DNA of 49,035 bases from Pseudomonas akapageensis (GCF_011355085.1 NZ_VXCP01000049.1:1-49035); one strand, 5' to 3'. Counted from the first letter of the stretch, positions 24,669-33,192 are shown. Made by a program: numbers and translations. The notes: generated by a model not told the origin, from the sequence alone.

Positions 24669-26195
24669 TCAATCGATTTCAATCACTGCCTGAGTCATTG
24701 CCTTGGGTTTGCGCAGCAGCAGAATCAACGGCACAGCCGCCAGCGACAGAATCATCAACAAGCGAAAGTCATTCATATAGGCAATCCAGCTGGCCTGCTC
24801 GTTGATGAGCGCGTCCAGCGCCACCCGCCCGCCAGCCGTCAGGGGGTTGAGCTGGCTTTGCACCGTCACCTCACGGAAAGCATGGTTGAAGGTGGTGACA
24901 TAGCCGACGATATCGGCGTGATTGATCTGGATGTTCTGCGCCAGCAACACGCTGCAGATCGAGATGCCGACACTGGAGCCGATATTGCGCGACAGGTTGT
25001 ACAGTCCGGTACCGTCGCCGCGCAAATCTGCCGGCAAGGTCGCAAAAGCCATGGTGCTCAGGGGCACGAACAGGAAGCCCAGGCTGGCCCCTTGCATGAA
25101 GCCGACGTAAACGATGGTGCTCATCGAGACATCCGGGGTCCAGCCGGTCATCAATTCCATCGACAACGCCGAGAGCAACAACCCCGTCAGCAGCAACCAG
25201 CGCGTGTCGACTCGTCCCATCAAGCGCCCGGTCAGAAACATGCACAGCATGGTGCCCACGCCTCGCGGGCCCATGACGATGCCGGCGGTCAATACCGGGT
25301 AATTCATCAGCTTCTGCAGATAGGGCGTCATCAGCGCCAGGGACGACAGGTAGGTAATGCCGATGGTGAAGATAAACACGACACTGACGCTGAAATTGCG
25401 GTCCTTGAACAGCAAGGGGCTGATGAAGGGCTTTTTTGCGGTGAAGGTGTGCACCAGAAACACATAGCTGGCGGCGAAGGCCACCACCGCTTCAATGAGG
25501 ATTTCACCGGAAGAGAACCAGTCCAGTTGCTCGCCACGGTCGAGGAACAGCTGGAACGCCAGGATCGCCACGCTCAGGGAGCCGAAACCCAGCCAGTCCA
25601 GACGCGCCTGTTTTTCCGGCGGGGTTTCGCGCACGTACTTGAGCATGCCCGCCAACGCCAGCAGGCCGATGGGCAGGTTGATGAAAAACACCCAGCGCCA
25701 GCTCAGGTTATCGGTCAGCCACCCGCCCAGCATGGGCCCGAGCACGGGGCCGACCATGACCGAAACGCCGAACATGGCCATGGCCGAACCGCGCTCGCGC
25801 TCGTTGTAGATGTCCAGCAGGATACCCTGCGCCAGCGGCACCAGTGCCGCCCCGGCAACGCCCTGGAACAGGCGGAAGGCCACGATCTCGCCGATGGACT
25901 GGGCTATCCCGCACAGCACCGATGACAACACGAAACCCGATATCGCCCAGATCAATACCCGTTTGCGCCCGAAGCGCCGGGCCAGGAACGCCGAAGGTGG
26001 CGTCATCACGGCCGCGGCGACGATATAGGAAGTCAGCACCCAGTTGATCTGGTCGGAGCTGGCCGAGATGCTGCCCTGCATATACGGCAGGGCGACGTTG
26101 GCGATGGTGGTGTCGAGGGCCTGCATGATCACCGCGAGGATCACGCACAGGGTGATCATCGGCCGGTTGATGGCCAGGCCGCCCTCTTCACTCAT
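24669..26195 (-). CDS. EmrB/QacA-type drug efflux MFS transporter (DHA2, 14 TMS)
   Basis: 508 residues, with about 14 membrane segments. Motifs: LDTTIANVALPYMQG in TM1, RRFGRKR in the loop between TM2 and TM3, and motif C GPVLGPMLGGWL in TM5. It is the inner-membrane pump of a three-part efflux system with the upstream EmrA-like adaptor and an outer-membrane channel encoded elsewhere. The start at 26195 lies 8 bases inside the adaptor gene, indicating coupled translation. It ends 13 bases from the LysR gene (convergent). Confidence 0.92.
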   Translation of the reverse strand: MSEEGGLAINRPMITLCVILAVIMQALDTTIANVALPYMQGSISASSDQINWVLTSYIVAAAVMTPPSAFLARRFGRKRVLIWAISGFVLSSVLCGIAQSIGEIVAFRLFQGVAGAALVPLAQGILLDIYNERERGSAMAMFGVSVMVGPVLGPMLGGWLTDNLSWRWVFFINLPIGLLALAGMLKYVRETPPEKQARLDWLGFGSLSVAILAFQLFLDRGEQLDWFSSGEILIEAVVAFAASYVFLVHTFTAKKPFISPLLFKDRNFSVSVVFIFTIGITYLSSLALMTPYLQKLMNYPVLTAGIVMGPRGVGTMLCMFLTGRLMGRVDTRWLLLTGLLLSALSMELMTGWTPDVSMSTIVYVGFMQGASLGFLFVPLSTMAFATLPADLRGDGTGLYNLSRNIGSSVGISICSVLLAQNIQINHADIVGYVTTFNHAFREVTVQSQLNPLTAGGRVALDALINEQASWIAYMNDFRLLMILSLAAVPLILLLRKPKAMTQAVIEID

Positions 26196-27372
26196 GGCCC
26201 GGTGCCTTGCCCGCGAACAATTGGGCAATGCCGTCTGGCAAGCCGCGACTGCGACCGGTATCGATCTCGGCTTCGACACTCATGCCATGACGCAAGGCCG
26301 GCTTGCCGGCGGCATCAATGATGCGAATCCGGATCGGGATGCGCTGCACCACCTTGACCCAGTTACCCGTAGTGTTCTGCGCCGGCAACAAGGCGAAGCT
26401 TGCGCCCGACGCCGGGCTGAGGCTTTCGACCACGCCGTGCCAGACCTGCCCCGGGTAGCTGTCGACGGTGAATTCCACCGGTTGGCCTGCGACCACGTGG
26501 GTCAGTTCGGTTTCCTTAGGCGAAGCCGCCACCCACAACCTGTCGCTGGAAATCAGGCTGACACCGGCCTGGGCTGCCTGCAGATACGAGCCGACCTGCA
26601 GGCTGTCGACCTGGGTGACAATGCCGTCGAACGGCGCCCTGACCACCGAATCGGCGAGCATCCGCTCGGCATCGGCGACCGCTGCCTGGGCTTTCTGGTA
26701 GGTGGGATAACGGTCGACCGGCAACCCCGCCTGACCGCCCAGCTGTGCCAGCACCGCCTGGGCCTTGGCCTTGGCCACCGCCACGCGCTGCAGGTTGCTG
26801 TCGAGCTCGTGGCGCGCATCGTCGTAAATGGTTTTCGACACCGCCGAGACCTTGAGCAGTTGCTCCAGGCGACGCAGGTTCTCCTGACGGTAAGGCAATT
26901 CAGTCTGGGCCTGGGCAACCTCGGCCAGGGCCTGGTCGTAACTGGCCTTGAGGTTCATCAGTTCGTTGCGCACCGTGCCCAGTTCCGCCCGAGCGCTGGC
27001 CAGGGCCGTTTCGAAGGCGGCGGCGCGCAGGCGAAACAGCACCTGGCCCTTGCTGACCTGTTGGTTGTCTTGGACCTCGACCGAGTCGACCAGGCCCGAC
27101 ACATCGGTGGCGACCCCGACCCGCTCGGCCTGGATATAAGCACTGTCGGTGGCAATGTAGCGCCCGCCGGCCAGGTAGGCCCAGCCGACACCAATCACTA
27201 TCAGCGGTAACAGCAGGAACAGCCCGGTGCGGGTCCTGCTTGCGCGCGGCGGTGGCGCAGCGCTGGTTTCAGGTTGTGACGAGGACGCGGCGGCTGTGGC
27301 CGAGTCGGGAGCCTGTGCGACACGACCGCTGTCGGCCCGGGTCTCGGCGCGTTCGAGGATCTTTTCACTCAT
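26188..27372 (-). CDS. EmrA/HlyD-type membrane fusion protein
   Basis: 394 residues. A cytoplasmic Ala/Ser/Pro-rich tail (1-48) precedes one membrane anchor (about 49-68), then biotinyl-lipoyl half motifs (VSGLVDSVEVQDNQQVSKGQ and VRAPFDGIVTQVDSLQVG) around a coiled-coil hairpin (about 115-245), and a beta-barrel domain. It links the EmrB-like pump to an outer-membrane channel. The gene overlaps the MarR gene upstream and the pump gene downstream by 8 bases each, so the three form a tight operon. Start at 27372. Confidence 0.92.
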   Translation of the reverse strand: MSEKILERAETRADSGRVAQAPDSATAAASSSQPETSAAPPPRASRTRTGLFLLLPLIVIGVGWAYLAGGRYIATDSAYIQAERVGVATDVSGLVDSVEVQDNQQVSKGQVLFRLRAAAFETALASARAELGTVRNELMNLKASYDQALAEVAQAQTELPYRQENLRRLEQLLKVSAVSKTIYDDARHELDSNLQRVAVAKAKAQAVLAQLGGQAGLPVDRYPTYQKAQAAVADAERMLADSVVRAPFDGIVTQVDSLQVGSYLQAAQAGVSLISSDRLWVAASPKETELTHVVAGQPVEFTVDSYPGQVWHGVVESLSPASGASFALLPAQNTTGNWVKVVQRIPIRIRIIDAAGKPALRHGMSVEAEIDTGRSRGLPDGIAQLFAGKAPGHE

Positions 27373-27841
27373 GTTTTTCCCCCTCTGATTCGACCGGCAG
27401 CGTGCAGGCATGTACCAGTTGCTCGCGCATGCGCGTCAGCATCTGCATCAATTGTTCGTGTTCGGCATCGCTGAAATCGGCCATCGCGTCGTTGCGTGTC
27501 TGCTCACCCAGCCCCCGCATGATCTCCAGCAAGGGATGGGCGGCCGGCGTGAGATACAACAGGGACAGACGCCGGTCGGTCGGGTGCCGACGGCGCTCGA
27601 TCAGGCCGCGCTCCTGCATCTTGTCGAGCAGGCGCACCAGGGTGATCGACTCGATTTCCAGCAGGTCGGCCAGGCCTTTCTGGTGAATGCCTTCGTTGAC
27701 CGACAGCTTGGCCAGCACCTGCCACTGGGAACGGGTCAGGTCCAGGTGACGGGCGCGCTGTTCGAAGCGCTTGCGCATCAGCCGCGCCACATCATGCAAG
27801 AGAAAACCAACGCTAGGACGCATCAACAGACCCCAAAACAT
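27365..27841 (-). CDS. MarR-family repressor of the emrAB-type operon
   Basis: 158 residues from the ATG at 27841, or 152 from an in-frame ATG at 27823 that has GGGG eight bases upstream. Winged helix at about 45-105 (QKGLADLLEIESITLVRLLD, RRRHPTDRRLSLLYLT). First gene of the efflux operon; typically such a repressor releases its operator when a drug binds. A perfect 14-base palindrome lies 3 bases upstream of the first ATG. If transcription starts near that operator, the 27823 start is the more likely one, because the first would be almost leaderless. Confidence 0.9.
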   Translation of the reverse strand: MFWGLLMRPSVGFLLHDVARLMRKRFEQRARHLDLTRSQWQVLAKLSVNEGIHQKGLADLLEIESITLVRLLDKMQERGLIERRRHPTDRRLSLLYLTPAAHPLLEIMRGLGEQTRNDAMADFSDAEHEQLMQMLTRMREQLVHACTLPVESEGEKHE

Positions 27842-27844
27842 TTA

Positions 27845-27858
27845 ATAAGCATGCTTAT
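27845..27858 (-). promoter_or_regulatory. Perfect palindrome, candidate MarR operator
   Basis: ATAAGCATGCTTAT is its own reverse complement over 14 bases. It sits immediately before the MarR gene, next to AT-rich promoter-like sequence (TATCAT, CATAT). Autoregulated MarR-emrAB operons usually carry such a site. Confidence 0.65.
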
Positions 27859-27989
27859 GATATGCACACTTGTGTTCTGCTGCCTATCGTTTAAATGGAC
27901 TAGTCGATACAGCTATGGACAGCCATGGGCCGATCGATCATTAATAGGGGTTTGGGTCGCTGGTCCCCTTTCAACAAGGAATTCCCCGC

Positions 27990-28742
27990 ATGAGTGAATA
28001 CATCCAGGTCGAACGCCATCAGCATTGCCTGGCGATCACCCTGAACCGCCCGGACAAATACAACGCCCTGACCAACGCCATGTACGACAGCCTGAGCGAA
28101 ACACTCAGGGCGGCCGGCACCGATGAGGATGTGCGGGTCATCGTCATCACTGGCGGCGTGGATTGCTTCACCGCCGGCAACGACCTGGTGGATTTCCTGC
28201 AATCGCCGCCCGCCGATCTCGAGGCCCCGGCCTTTCGCTTCATGGCCGCTGTAGTAGCGCTGGACAAACCGCTGATCGCAGCCGTGTGTGGTGCGGCCAT
28301 CGGCATCGGCACGACCTTGCTGCCCCATTGCGATCTGGTGATGGCAACCCGTAACAGTCGCTTCGCCACGCCTTTCGTCAAGCTCGGGCTCTGCCAGGAA
28401 TTCGCTGCCAGTCTGCTGCTGCCACAGCGGATCGGGCACGGTCACGCCGCACGCTTGTTACTGGGTGGGGAAACCATCGATGGCGAACAGGCGCACGCCC
28501 TGGGCTTGTGCACCCACCTGTTCGATGAAGGGAAGGAATGCCTGGCGTTCGCCATGGACTATGCCGCCCGCCTGGCCCAGGCTTCGCCTGCCGCGACGCA
28601 AGTCAGCAAGCGTCTGATGAAGGCACCGCAACTGCAAAGCACACTGGCGATGATCCGCGAAGAAAACCTCAACTTCATCGCCAGGCTGCAGAGCCCGGAA
28701 TGCCGCGAGGCGCTCGAGAGTTTCGTTCAGCGCAAACGCTGA
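27990..28742 (+). CDS. Crotonase-fold protein (enoyl-CoA hydratase/isomerase family)
   Basis: 250 residues, the usual length of a single-domain crotonase. The CoA and oxyanion-hole segments are present: GGVDCFTAGNDLVDF and CGAAIGIGTTLLPHCD. The two glutamates of classic hydratases are not: the first position reads Thr (GTTLL) and the second Phe (TPFVKLG). A Glu at 137 (LCQEFAAS) matches the catalytic Glu of the isomerase-type branch instead. I therefore favour an enoyl-CoA isomerase-like or other crotonase activity. It stands alone, divergent from the efflux operon, with AAGGA before its ATG. A REP pair follows. Confidence 0.85.
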   Translation: MSEYIQVERHQHCLAITLNRPDKYNALTNAMYDSLSETLRAAGTDEDVRVIVITGGVDCFTAGNDLVDFLQSPPADLEAPAFRFMAAVVALDKPLIAAVCGAAIGIGTTLLPHCDLVMATRNSRFATPFVKLGLCQEFAASLLLPQRIGHGHAARLLLGGETIDGEQAHALGLCTHLFDEGKECLAFAMDYAARLAQASPAATQVSKRLMKAPQLQSTLAMIREENLNFIARLQSPECREALESFVQRKR

Positions 28743-28756
28743 ATCACCTCTCCCCC

Positions 28757-28845
28757 CTGTGGGAGCTGGCTTGCCAGCGATGCCGACGACGCGGTCTGCA
28801 TGAATCACCGCGGTGATGCCATCGCTGGCAAGCCAGCTCCCACAG
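28757..28845. repeat. REP pair (REPIN) of the Pseudomonas type
   Basis: CTGTGGGAGCTGGCTTGCCA (from 28757) and its reverse complement ending at 28845 flank a 37-base centre containing a smaller palindrome (CACCGCGGTG). GTGGGAGCTGGCTTGCC is the best-known REP core of fluorescent pseudomonads. It lies 15 bases past the crotonase stop and may end that transcript. Confidence 0.95.
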
Positions 28846-28875
28846 AGTAAGTGCACCTGGGATGGAAGGTGCAGA

Positions 28876-29319
28876 TCAACTCAAGCTACCGCAGAACAGA
28901 TTCTGATCTCCGGAAGCCGGGCTTTCCCGCACCACCAACACATAACCGCCCTTGCGAAGGGTATCGACCGGTACCGGTGCACTTTTCCAGAAATACTGCA
29001 GCGATGCCTGGGAATAGAACCGCGCATTCGGGCCGTGATTCAAGTCATAGGCAGGTTTGGCACCCAGGCTCGCACAGCTTCCCGAATAGATGTAAGCCGT
29101 CAAACGCCCCGGCAAGGTATTGCCCACCGGTTCACCACTGACGGCAAACCAGAAATCCGTGCCTTTATCACTGGGCATCATGGTCGCCTGAGCGATTTGC
29201 CCGGGATTGAATCGGGTGGCGTCCAGGTTAACGTTGGAGATCTGACTCTCGGGAACAGTTGAGCACCCGGAGATCCACCCGACCACTGCCACCATCGCCA
29301 GCGCAGATACGATATTCAT
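28876..29319 (-). CDS. Small lipoprotein of unknown function, paralogue 1 of 3
   Basis: 147 residues. The signal peptide ends in a lipobox ISGC with Cys19, so the mature protein should be lipid-anchored. The rest shares with the next two genes a core of about 120 residues: N-Q/H-IAQAT, an SGSC cysteine, LWKSVPV-like FWKSAPVPVDTLRKGGY, VLVVRESPASG and a terminal FCG. The two shared cysteines (in YSGSC and FCG) may form a disulfide. I do not recognise the family. The ATG at 29319 matches the starts of the two paralogues. Confidence 0.75.
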   Translation of the reverse strand: MNIVSALAMVAVVGWISGCSTVPESQISNVNLDATRFNPGQIAQATMMPSDKGTDFWFAVSGEPVGNTLPGRLTAYIYSGSCASLGAKPAYDLNHGPNARFYSQASLQYFWKSAPVPVDTLRKGGYVLVVRESPASGDQNLFCGSLS

Positions 29320-29365
29320 CGTGAAACTCCCGCTTTGTAATGACGCGTTGAAGTGATTCCCCCTC

Positions 29366-29396
29366 CCTCGCTCCCACACTCTGTGCGGGAGCGAGG
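29366..29396 (-). repeat. Palindromic stem-loop between paralogues 1 and 2
   Basis: CCTCGCTCCC and GGGAGCGAGG pair perfectly (10 bp) around an 11-base centre that also contains CAC/GTG. The sequence is a variant of the single-hairpin unit of the large Pseudomonas repeat. It lies 7 bases past the stop of paralogue 2 and may act as a weak terminator or stabiliser. Confidence 0.6.
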
Positions 29397-29402
29397 TGTT
29401 TG

Positions 29403-29840
29403 CTAGCTAAGTTCACCGCAGAAAATGTCTTGATTACCATCGGCCGGGCTTGCCCGCACCACCAGTGCATAACCGCCGGAACGCAGCGAATCGTAAGCTA
29501 CGGGCACACTCTTCCAGAGCTTGATTCCCACCTGTTCATTGAAGTAGTCAGTGACGAACTCGTTCAGCTCCCAGGCCGGTTTCGACTCATGCCTGGCGCA
29601 GCTTCCCGAGTAGATATAGGTATACAAATGCGCGGGTATTGCGGTGCCAATGGGGACACCACCGACAAACAACACCAGTTTTGTATCGCTGCCCAGGGGG
29701 GTCAGCGTGGCTTGAGCGATATGCCCGGCGTTGTAGGTCGTCGCGTGCAGGGGAATGGAGACGATCTGCTTCGGTGCTGCTACACCCATGGAGACCCACC
29801 CGACCGCTACCACCAACGCCAGCGAAGATACGACTTTCAT
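29403..29840 (-). CDS. Small secreted protein of unknown function, paralogue 2 of 3
   Basis: 145 residues with a cleavable signal peptide (MKVVSSLALVVAVGWVSMG then VAA) and no lipobox, so probably soluble in the periplasm or exported. The mature core PLHATTYNAGHIAQATLTPL, IPAHLYTYIYSGSC, LWKSVPVAYDSLRSGGYALV, then VRASPADGNQDIFCGELS is nearly the same as in paralogue 3 and recognisable in paralogue 1. GGAGG lies six bases before the ATG. The 43-base leader is also conserved between copies. Confidence 0.78.
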   Translation of the reverse strand: MKVVSSLALVVAVGWVSMGVAAPKQIVSIPLHATTYNAGHIAQATLTPLGSDTKLVLFVGGVPIGTAIPAHLYTYIYSGSCARHESKPAWELNEFVTDYFNEQVGIKLWKSVPVAYDSLRSGGYALVVRASPADGNQDIFCGELS

Positions 29841-29883
29841 CGAAAACCTCCAGCCTAGTAACGATGCGTTGAAGTGATCCCCC
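29841..29883 (-). promoter_or_regulatory. Conserved 43-base leader of the triplicated genes
   Basis: Read on the minus strand, GGGGGATCACTTCAACGC starts a leader ending at the ribosome site. The same segment occurs before paralogue 1 (about 29320-29363) and paralogue 3 (30414-30456), with GGGGGAATCACTTCAACGC and GGGGGATAACTTCAACGC. Its conservation beyond the ribosome site suggests a shared promoter or RNA element duplicated with the genes. Confidence 0.5.
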
Positions 29884-29966
29884 GGCTGAATTTCAGCCTT
29901 CGCCAAAAATACGAATTTCTTTCTCGCCCCCATGAGTTCAATTGCCAAGAGCGCCAAAGCAGAGTG

Positions 29967-30413
29967 TCAGCTGCTCAGGTTTCCGCAGAAAAGATCGCGA
30001 TTACCATCGGCCGGGGCTGCTCGCACTACCAGCGCATAACCGCCCGAGCGCAGCTTGTCGTACGACACAGGCACGCTCTTCCAGAGTCGGAATCCCACAC
30101 CAACGGTATCGAAATCCGTGTTCACGAACTGATTCAACTCATAAGCCGCTTTCGTTCCATGACTGGCACAGGTGCCCGAGTAGACATAGGTGTACAAATG
30201 CGCGGGGATTGCGGTGTTGCCAGGTAAATCACTAACGTACAAATTAAGTTCCGTCTGATTACTGCTCAAGGGAGTCAAAGTTGCCTGGGCGATATGCCCG
30301 GCATTGTAAATAGTTGCGTGAAGGGGAACGGCGACTATCTGCTCCGATGCTGCTGCACCCAAGGAAATACACCCGACCGTTGCCATCAACGCCAGCGAAG
30401 ATACGACTTTCAT
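29967..30413 (-). CDS. Small secreted protein of unknown function, paralogue 3 of 3
   Basis: 148 residues, with signal peptide MKVVSSLALMATVGCISLG then AAAS. It shares with paralogue 2 PLHATIYNAGHIAQATLTPL, IPAHLYTYVYSGTC, LWKSVPVSYDKLRSGGYALV and the terminal FCG. A cysteine at 15 in TVGC resembles a degraded lipobox, hinting that the lipoprotein form may be ancestral. GGAGG lies before the ATG. All three genes point the same way and are separated by 83 and 126 bases, each with its own leader, so they may be transcribed separately. Confidence 0.78.
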   Translation of the reverse strand: MKVVSSLALMATVGCISLGAAASEQIVAVPLHATIYNAGHIAQATLTPLSSNQTELNLYVSDLPGNTAIPAHLYTYVYSGTCASHGTKAAYELNQFVNTDFDTVGVGFRLWKSVPVSYDKLRSGGYALVVRAAPADGNRDLFCGNLSS

Positions 30414-30630
30414 CGTAAACCTCCCGCCTTATTAGGGCGCGTTGAAGTTATCCCCCACATCTAAATTTTAGTCGTCTATACAAATCAGGACTTTCTTCGG
30501 ATAGCCGGTCTAATCGCGATTGGATATGTACCACCTACCCAATCGGGTTATGGCGCTAAATCGGGGCTTGCACGAGAGTGGTGTCAGCCGCTCGGCCCGA
30601 ATGCAATAAGAACAACAAGGTAGGACTGAC
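30414..30630. promoter_or_regulatory. Divergent intergenic region
   Basis: 217 bases between paralogue 3 (minus) and the polyamine-type binding protein (plus). It holds the conserved leader of paralogue 3 at its left end and is otherwise AT-rich. No further gene or clear operator was seen. Confidence 0.4.
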
Positions 30631-31731
30631 ATGCACAAAGCTCTCGCAGCACTCCTCAGCGCAGCACTTGCCGCCCTCCCGGCGCTCAGTCATGGCGCGC
30701 AGACAGCCAGCAACACACTGCGGCTGTACAACTGGGCGGACTACATCGGTGAACACACCATTGCCAATTTCGAGAAGGCCACCGGCATCCAGGTGACCTA
30801 CGACACCTTCGACTCCTACGAAACCGTGCAGGGCAAGCTGTTGCCGGGCCGTTCGGGTTATGACCTGGTGGTGCTCAACGCCGCCCTGGTGCCGCTGTTG
30901 ATCAAGGCCAAGGTGTTCCAGCCGCTGGACAAGTCGCTGCTGCCGAGCTGGCAAAACCTCGACCCGCACGTGCTCAAGAGCCTGGAAAACTACGACCCCG
31001 GCGTCACCTATTCGGCCCCCTACACCTGGGGCAGCAACGGCGTGACCTACAACGTCAGCAAGATCAAGGAGCGCATGCCGGACGCGCCCATCGGCTCGCT
31101 GGCGATGATCTTCGACCCCAAAGTCGTGTCGCACTTCGCCGACTGTGGCGTGACCCTGCAGGACTCGCCGACCGATGTCATCCCGCTCGCGCTGACCTAT
31201 CTGGGGCGCGATCCGAACAGCGTCGACCCGAAAGATCTCAAGGCCGCGCAGGATGTGCTGATGGCCGTGCGTCCATACATCCGCAAGTTCGACTCGACCA
31301 GCTATCTCAATGGCCTGGCCAACGGCGAGCTGTGCCTGTCCACCACCTGGTCCGGCGACTACGCCACTGCCCAGGCACGCGCCCAGGAAGCCGGGGCCAA
31401 GATCGAGCTCAACTACTTCATCCCCAAGGAGGGCTCGCTGGTCTGGTTCGATGACTTCTACATCCCGGCCGATGCCCCCAACGCGGCCAACGCCCACAAA
31501 TTCATCGAATACATGCTGCAGCCCCAGGTGATCGCAGAAGTCAGCGACTACATCCGCTATGCCAACAGCAACAAGGCCGCCACCGCACTGGTCAGCGCCG
31601 ATGTACGCGACAACCCGGCGATCTACCCGGACCAGGCCACCCTGCAGCGCCTGTTCACCCAGAAGACCCAGTCACAAGAAGGCGTACGCCTGATCACCCG
31701 CACCTGGAACGCGGTCAAGACCGGTAAATAA
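30631..31731 (+). CDS. Polyamine-type ABC solute-binding protein (PotF/SpuD-like)
   Basis: 366 residues with a signal peptide (LAALLSAALAALPALSHGA). The mature start TLRLYNWADYIGEHTIANFE is the PotF/SpuD/SpuE hallmark, followed by YDLVVLNAAL, TYSAPYTWGSNGVTYNV and, late in the protein, WFDDFYIPADAPN, which contributes to polyamine binding in relatives. The exact ligand (putrescine, spermidine, GABA or similar) is not decided by sequence. The aminotransferase follows 42 bases later and should be in the same operon; no permease or ATPase is present. AAGGTAGGA precedes the ATG. Confidence 0.9.
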   Translation: MHKALAALLSAALAALPALSHGAQTASNTLRLYNWADYIGEHTIANFEKATGIQVTYDTFDSYETVQGKLLPGRSGYDLVVLNAALVPLLIKAKVFQPLDKSLLPSWQNLDPHVLKSLENYDPGVTYSAPYTWGSNGVTYNVSKIKERMPDAPIGSLAMIFDPKVVSHFADCGVTLQDSPTDVIPLALTYLGRDPNSVDPKDLKAAQDVLMAVRPYIRKFDSTSYLNGLANGELCLSTTWSGDYATAQARAQEAGAKIELNYFIPKEGSLVWFDDFYIPADAPNAANAHKFIEYMLQPQVIAEVSDYIRYANSNKAATALVSADVRDNPAIYPDQATLQRLFTQKTQSQEGVRLITRTWNAVKTGK

Positions 31732-31773
31732 CATCCAGCAATTCGACTCAACAGTTTTATGGAAGGTGAAGTC

Positions 31774-33192
31774 ATGCCAACACAATCCCCAGCGTTCTTT
31801 GCGCAATTCGACCAGGAGAAACTGGTCGCCGCCGACAAGGCCCACTACATGCACGGCTTCCACATGTTCGACGAACACCGCGAGCAGGGTTCGCTGAACA
31901 TCGCCGCGGGCGATGGCGCCTATATCTATGACACCAGCGGCACCCGTTACCTCGACGCCGTTGGCGGCATGTGGTGCACCAATATCGGCCTGGGCCGCGA
32001 AGAAATGGCCGACGCCATTGCCAACCAGGTACGGCAACTGGCCTACTCCAACCCGTTCTGCGACATGGCCAATGTCACGGCCATTCAACTGTGCGAGAAA
32101 CTCGCGAGCCTGGCCCCCGGCGACCTCGACCATGTATTTCTCACCACCGGCGGCTCGACTGCGGTCGATACGGCCTATCGCCTGGTCCAGTACTATCAGA
32201 ACAGCCGCGGCAAGCACGAGAAGAAACACATCATCTCGCGGCACAACGCCTATCACGGCTCGACCTTCCTGACCATGTCGATCGGCAACAAGCCCGCCGA
32301 CCGCGCGCCTGAATTCGACTTCATGAGCGACCTGTTCCACCACGTCTCCTGCCCCAACTATTACCGCGCACCGGAAGGCATGAGCGAGGCGGACTTCCTC
32401 GAGTACCTGGTCAACGAATTCGAAGACAAGATCCTGACCATCGGTGCCGACAAGGTCGCCGCCTTCTTCGCCGAGCCCGTGATGGGCTCGGGAGGCGTGA
32501 TCATCCCGCCCGAGGGCTACCACCGCCGCATGTGGGAAATCTGCCAGCGCTACGACATGCTCTATGTCGCCGATGAAGTGGTGACCTCGTTTGGCCGGCT
32601 GGGCAAGTTCTTCGCCTCCGAAGAGGTGTTCGGCATGCAGCCGGATATCATCACCACCGCCAAGGGCCTGACCTCCGGCTACCTGCCACTGGGCGCCTGC
32701 ATCTTTTCCGACCGCATCTGGCAGGTCATCGGCGAGCCGGGCAAGGGCCGCTGCTTCACCCATGGCTTTACCTACAGCGGGCATCCGGTGAGCTGCATCG
32801 CGGCGCTGAAGAACATCGAGATCATCGAACGGGAAAACCTGCTGGCCCATGTCGAAGACGTCGGCCCTTACCTGGAGCAGCGCCTGCAGACCCTGGCTGA
32901 CCTGCCCCTGGTGGGCAGCGTGCGCTGCAAACGGCTGATGGCCTGCATCGAATTCGTCGCCGACAAGCGCACCAAGGCCCTGTTCCCGGAGGCGGTGAAC
33001 ATCGGCGAAAAGATCCACCTGCGCGCCCAACTCAAAGGCTTGATGGTCCGCCCCATCGGCCATTTGAACGTGATGTCGCCCCCATTGATCATCACCCGTG
33101 CCCAGGTCGATGAAGTGGTGGAGATCCTGCGCGAGTGCATCCTCGAGACCGCTGTGGAGCTCGAGTGCAGCGGTCAGTACCAGGGCCAATGA
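31774..33192 (+). CDS. Class III omega-aminotransferase (PLP), polyamine/GABA-type
   Basis: 472 residues. The PLP lysine is Lys297 in TTAKGLTSGYLPLGA, with Asp267 in YVADEVVTSFGR and the phosphate-cup region TTGGSTAVDTAYR. Overall it looks like putrescine/spermidine:pyruvate or beta-alanine/GABA aminotransferases. Preceded by a polyamine-type binding protein, it probably transaminates an imported amine, but the donor cannot be read. I start at 31774 (AAGGTGA upstream) rather than the ATG at 31759, which lacks a ribosome site. Confidence 0.9.
   Translation: MPTQSPAFFAQFDQEKLVAADKAHYMHGFHMFDEHREQGSLNIAAGDGAYIYDTSGTRYLDAVGGMWCTNIGLGREEMADAIANQVRQLAYSNPFCDMANVTAIQLCEKLASLAPGDLDHVFLTTGGSTAVDTAYRLVQYYQNSRGKHEKKHIISRHNAYHGSTFLTMSIGNKPADRAPEFDFMSDLFHHVSCPNYYRAPEGMSEADFLEYLVNEFEDKILTIGADKVAAFFAEPVMGSGGVIIPPEGYHRRMWEICQRYDMLYVADEVVTSFGRLGKFFASEEVFGMQPDIITTAKGLTSGYLPLGACIFSDRIWQVIGEPGKGRCFTHGFTYSGHPVSCIAALKNIEIIERENLLAHVEDVGPYLEQRLQTLADLPLVGSVRCKRLMACIEFVADKRTKALFPEAVNIGEKIHLRAQLKGLMVRPIGHLNVMSPPLIITRAQVDEVVEILRECILETAVELECSGQYQGQ

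Noticed and set aside
28757..28845. Rho-independent terminator of the crotonase gene
   Set aside because: The sequence is a REP pair with the standard Pseudomonas core and lacks a T-run; it may influence termination but is better described as a repeat.
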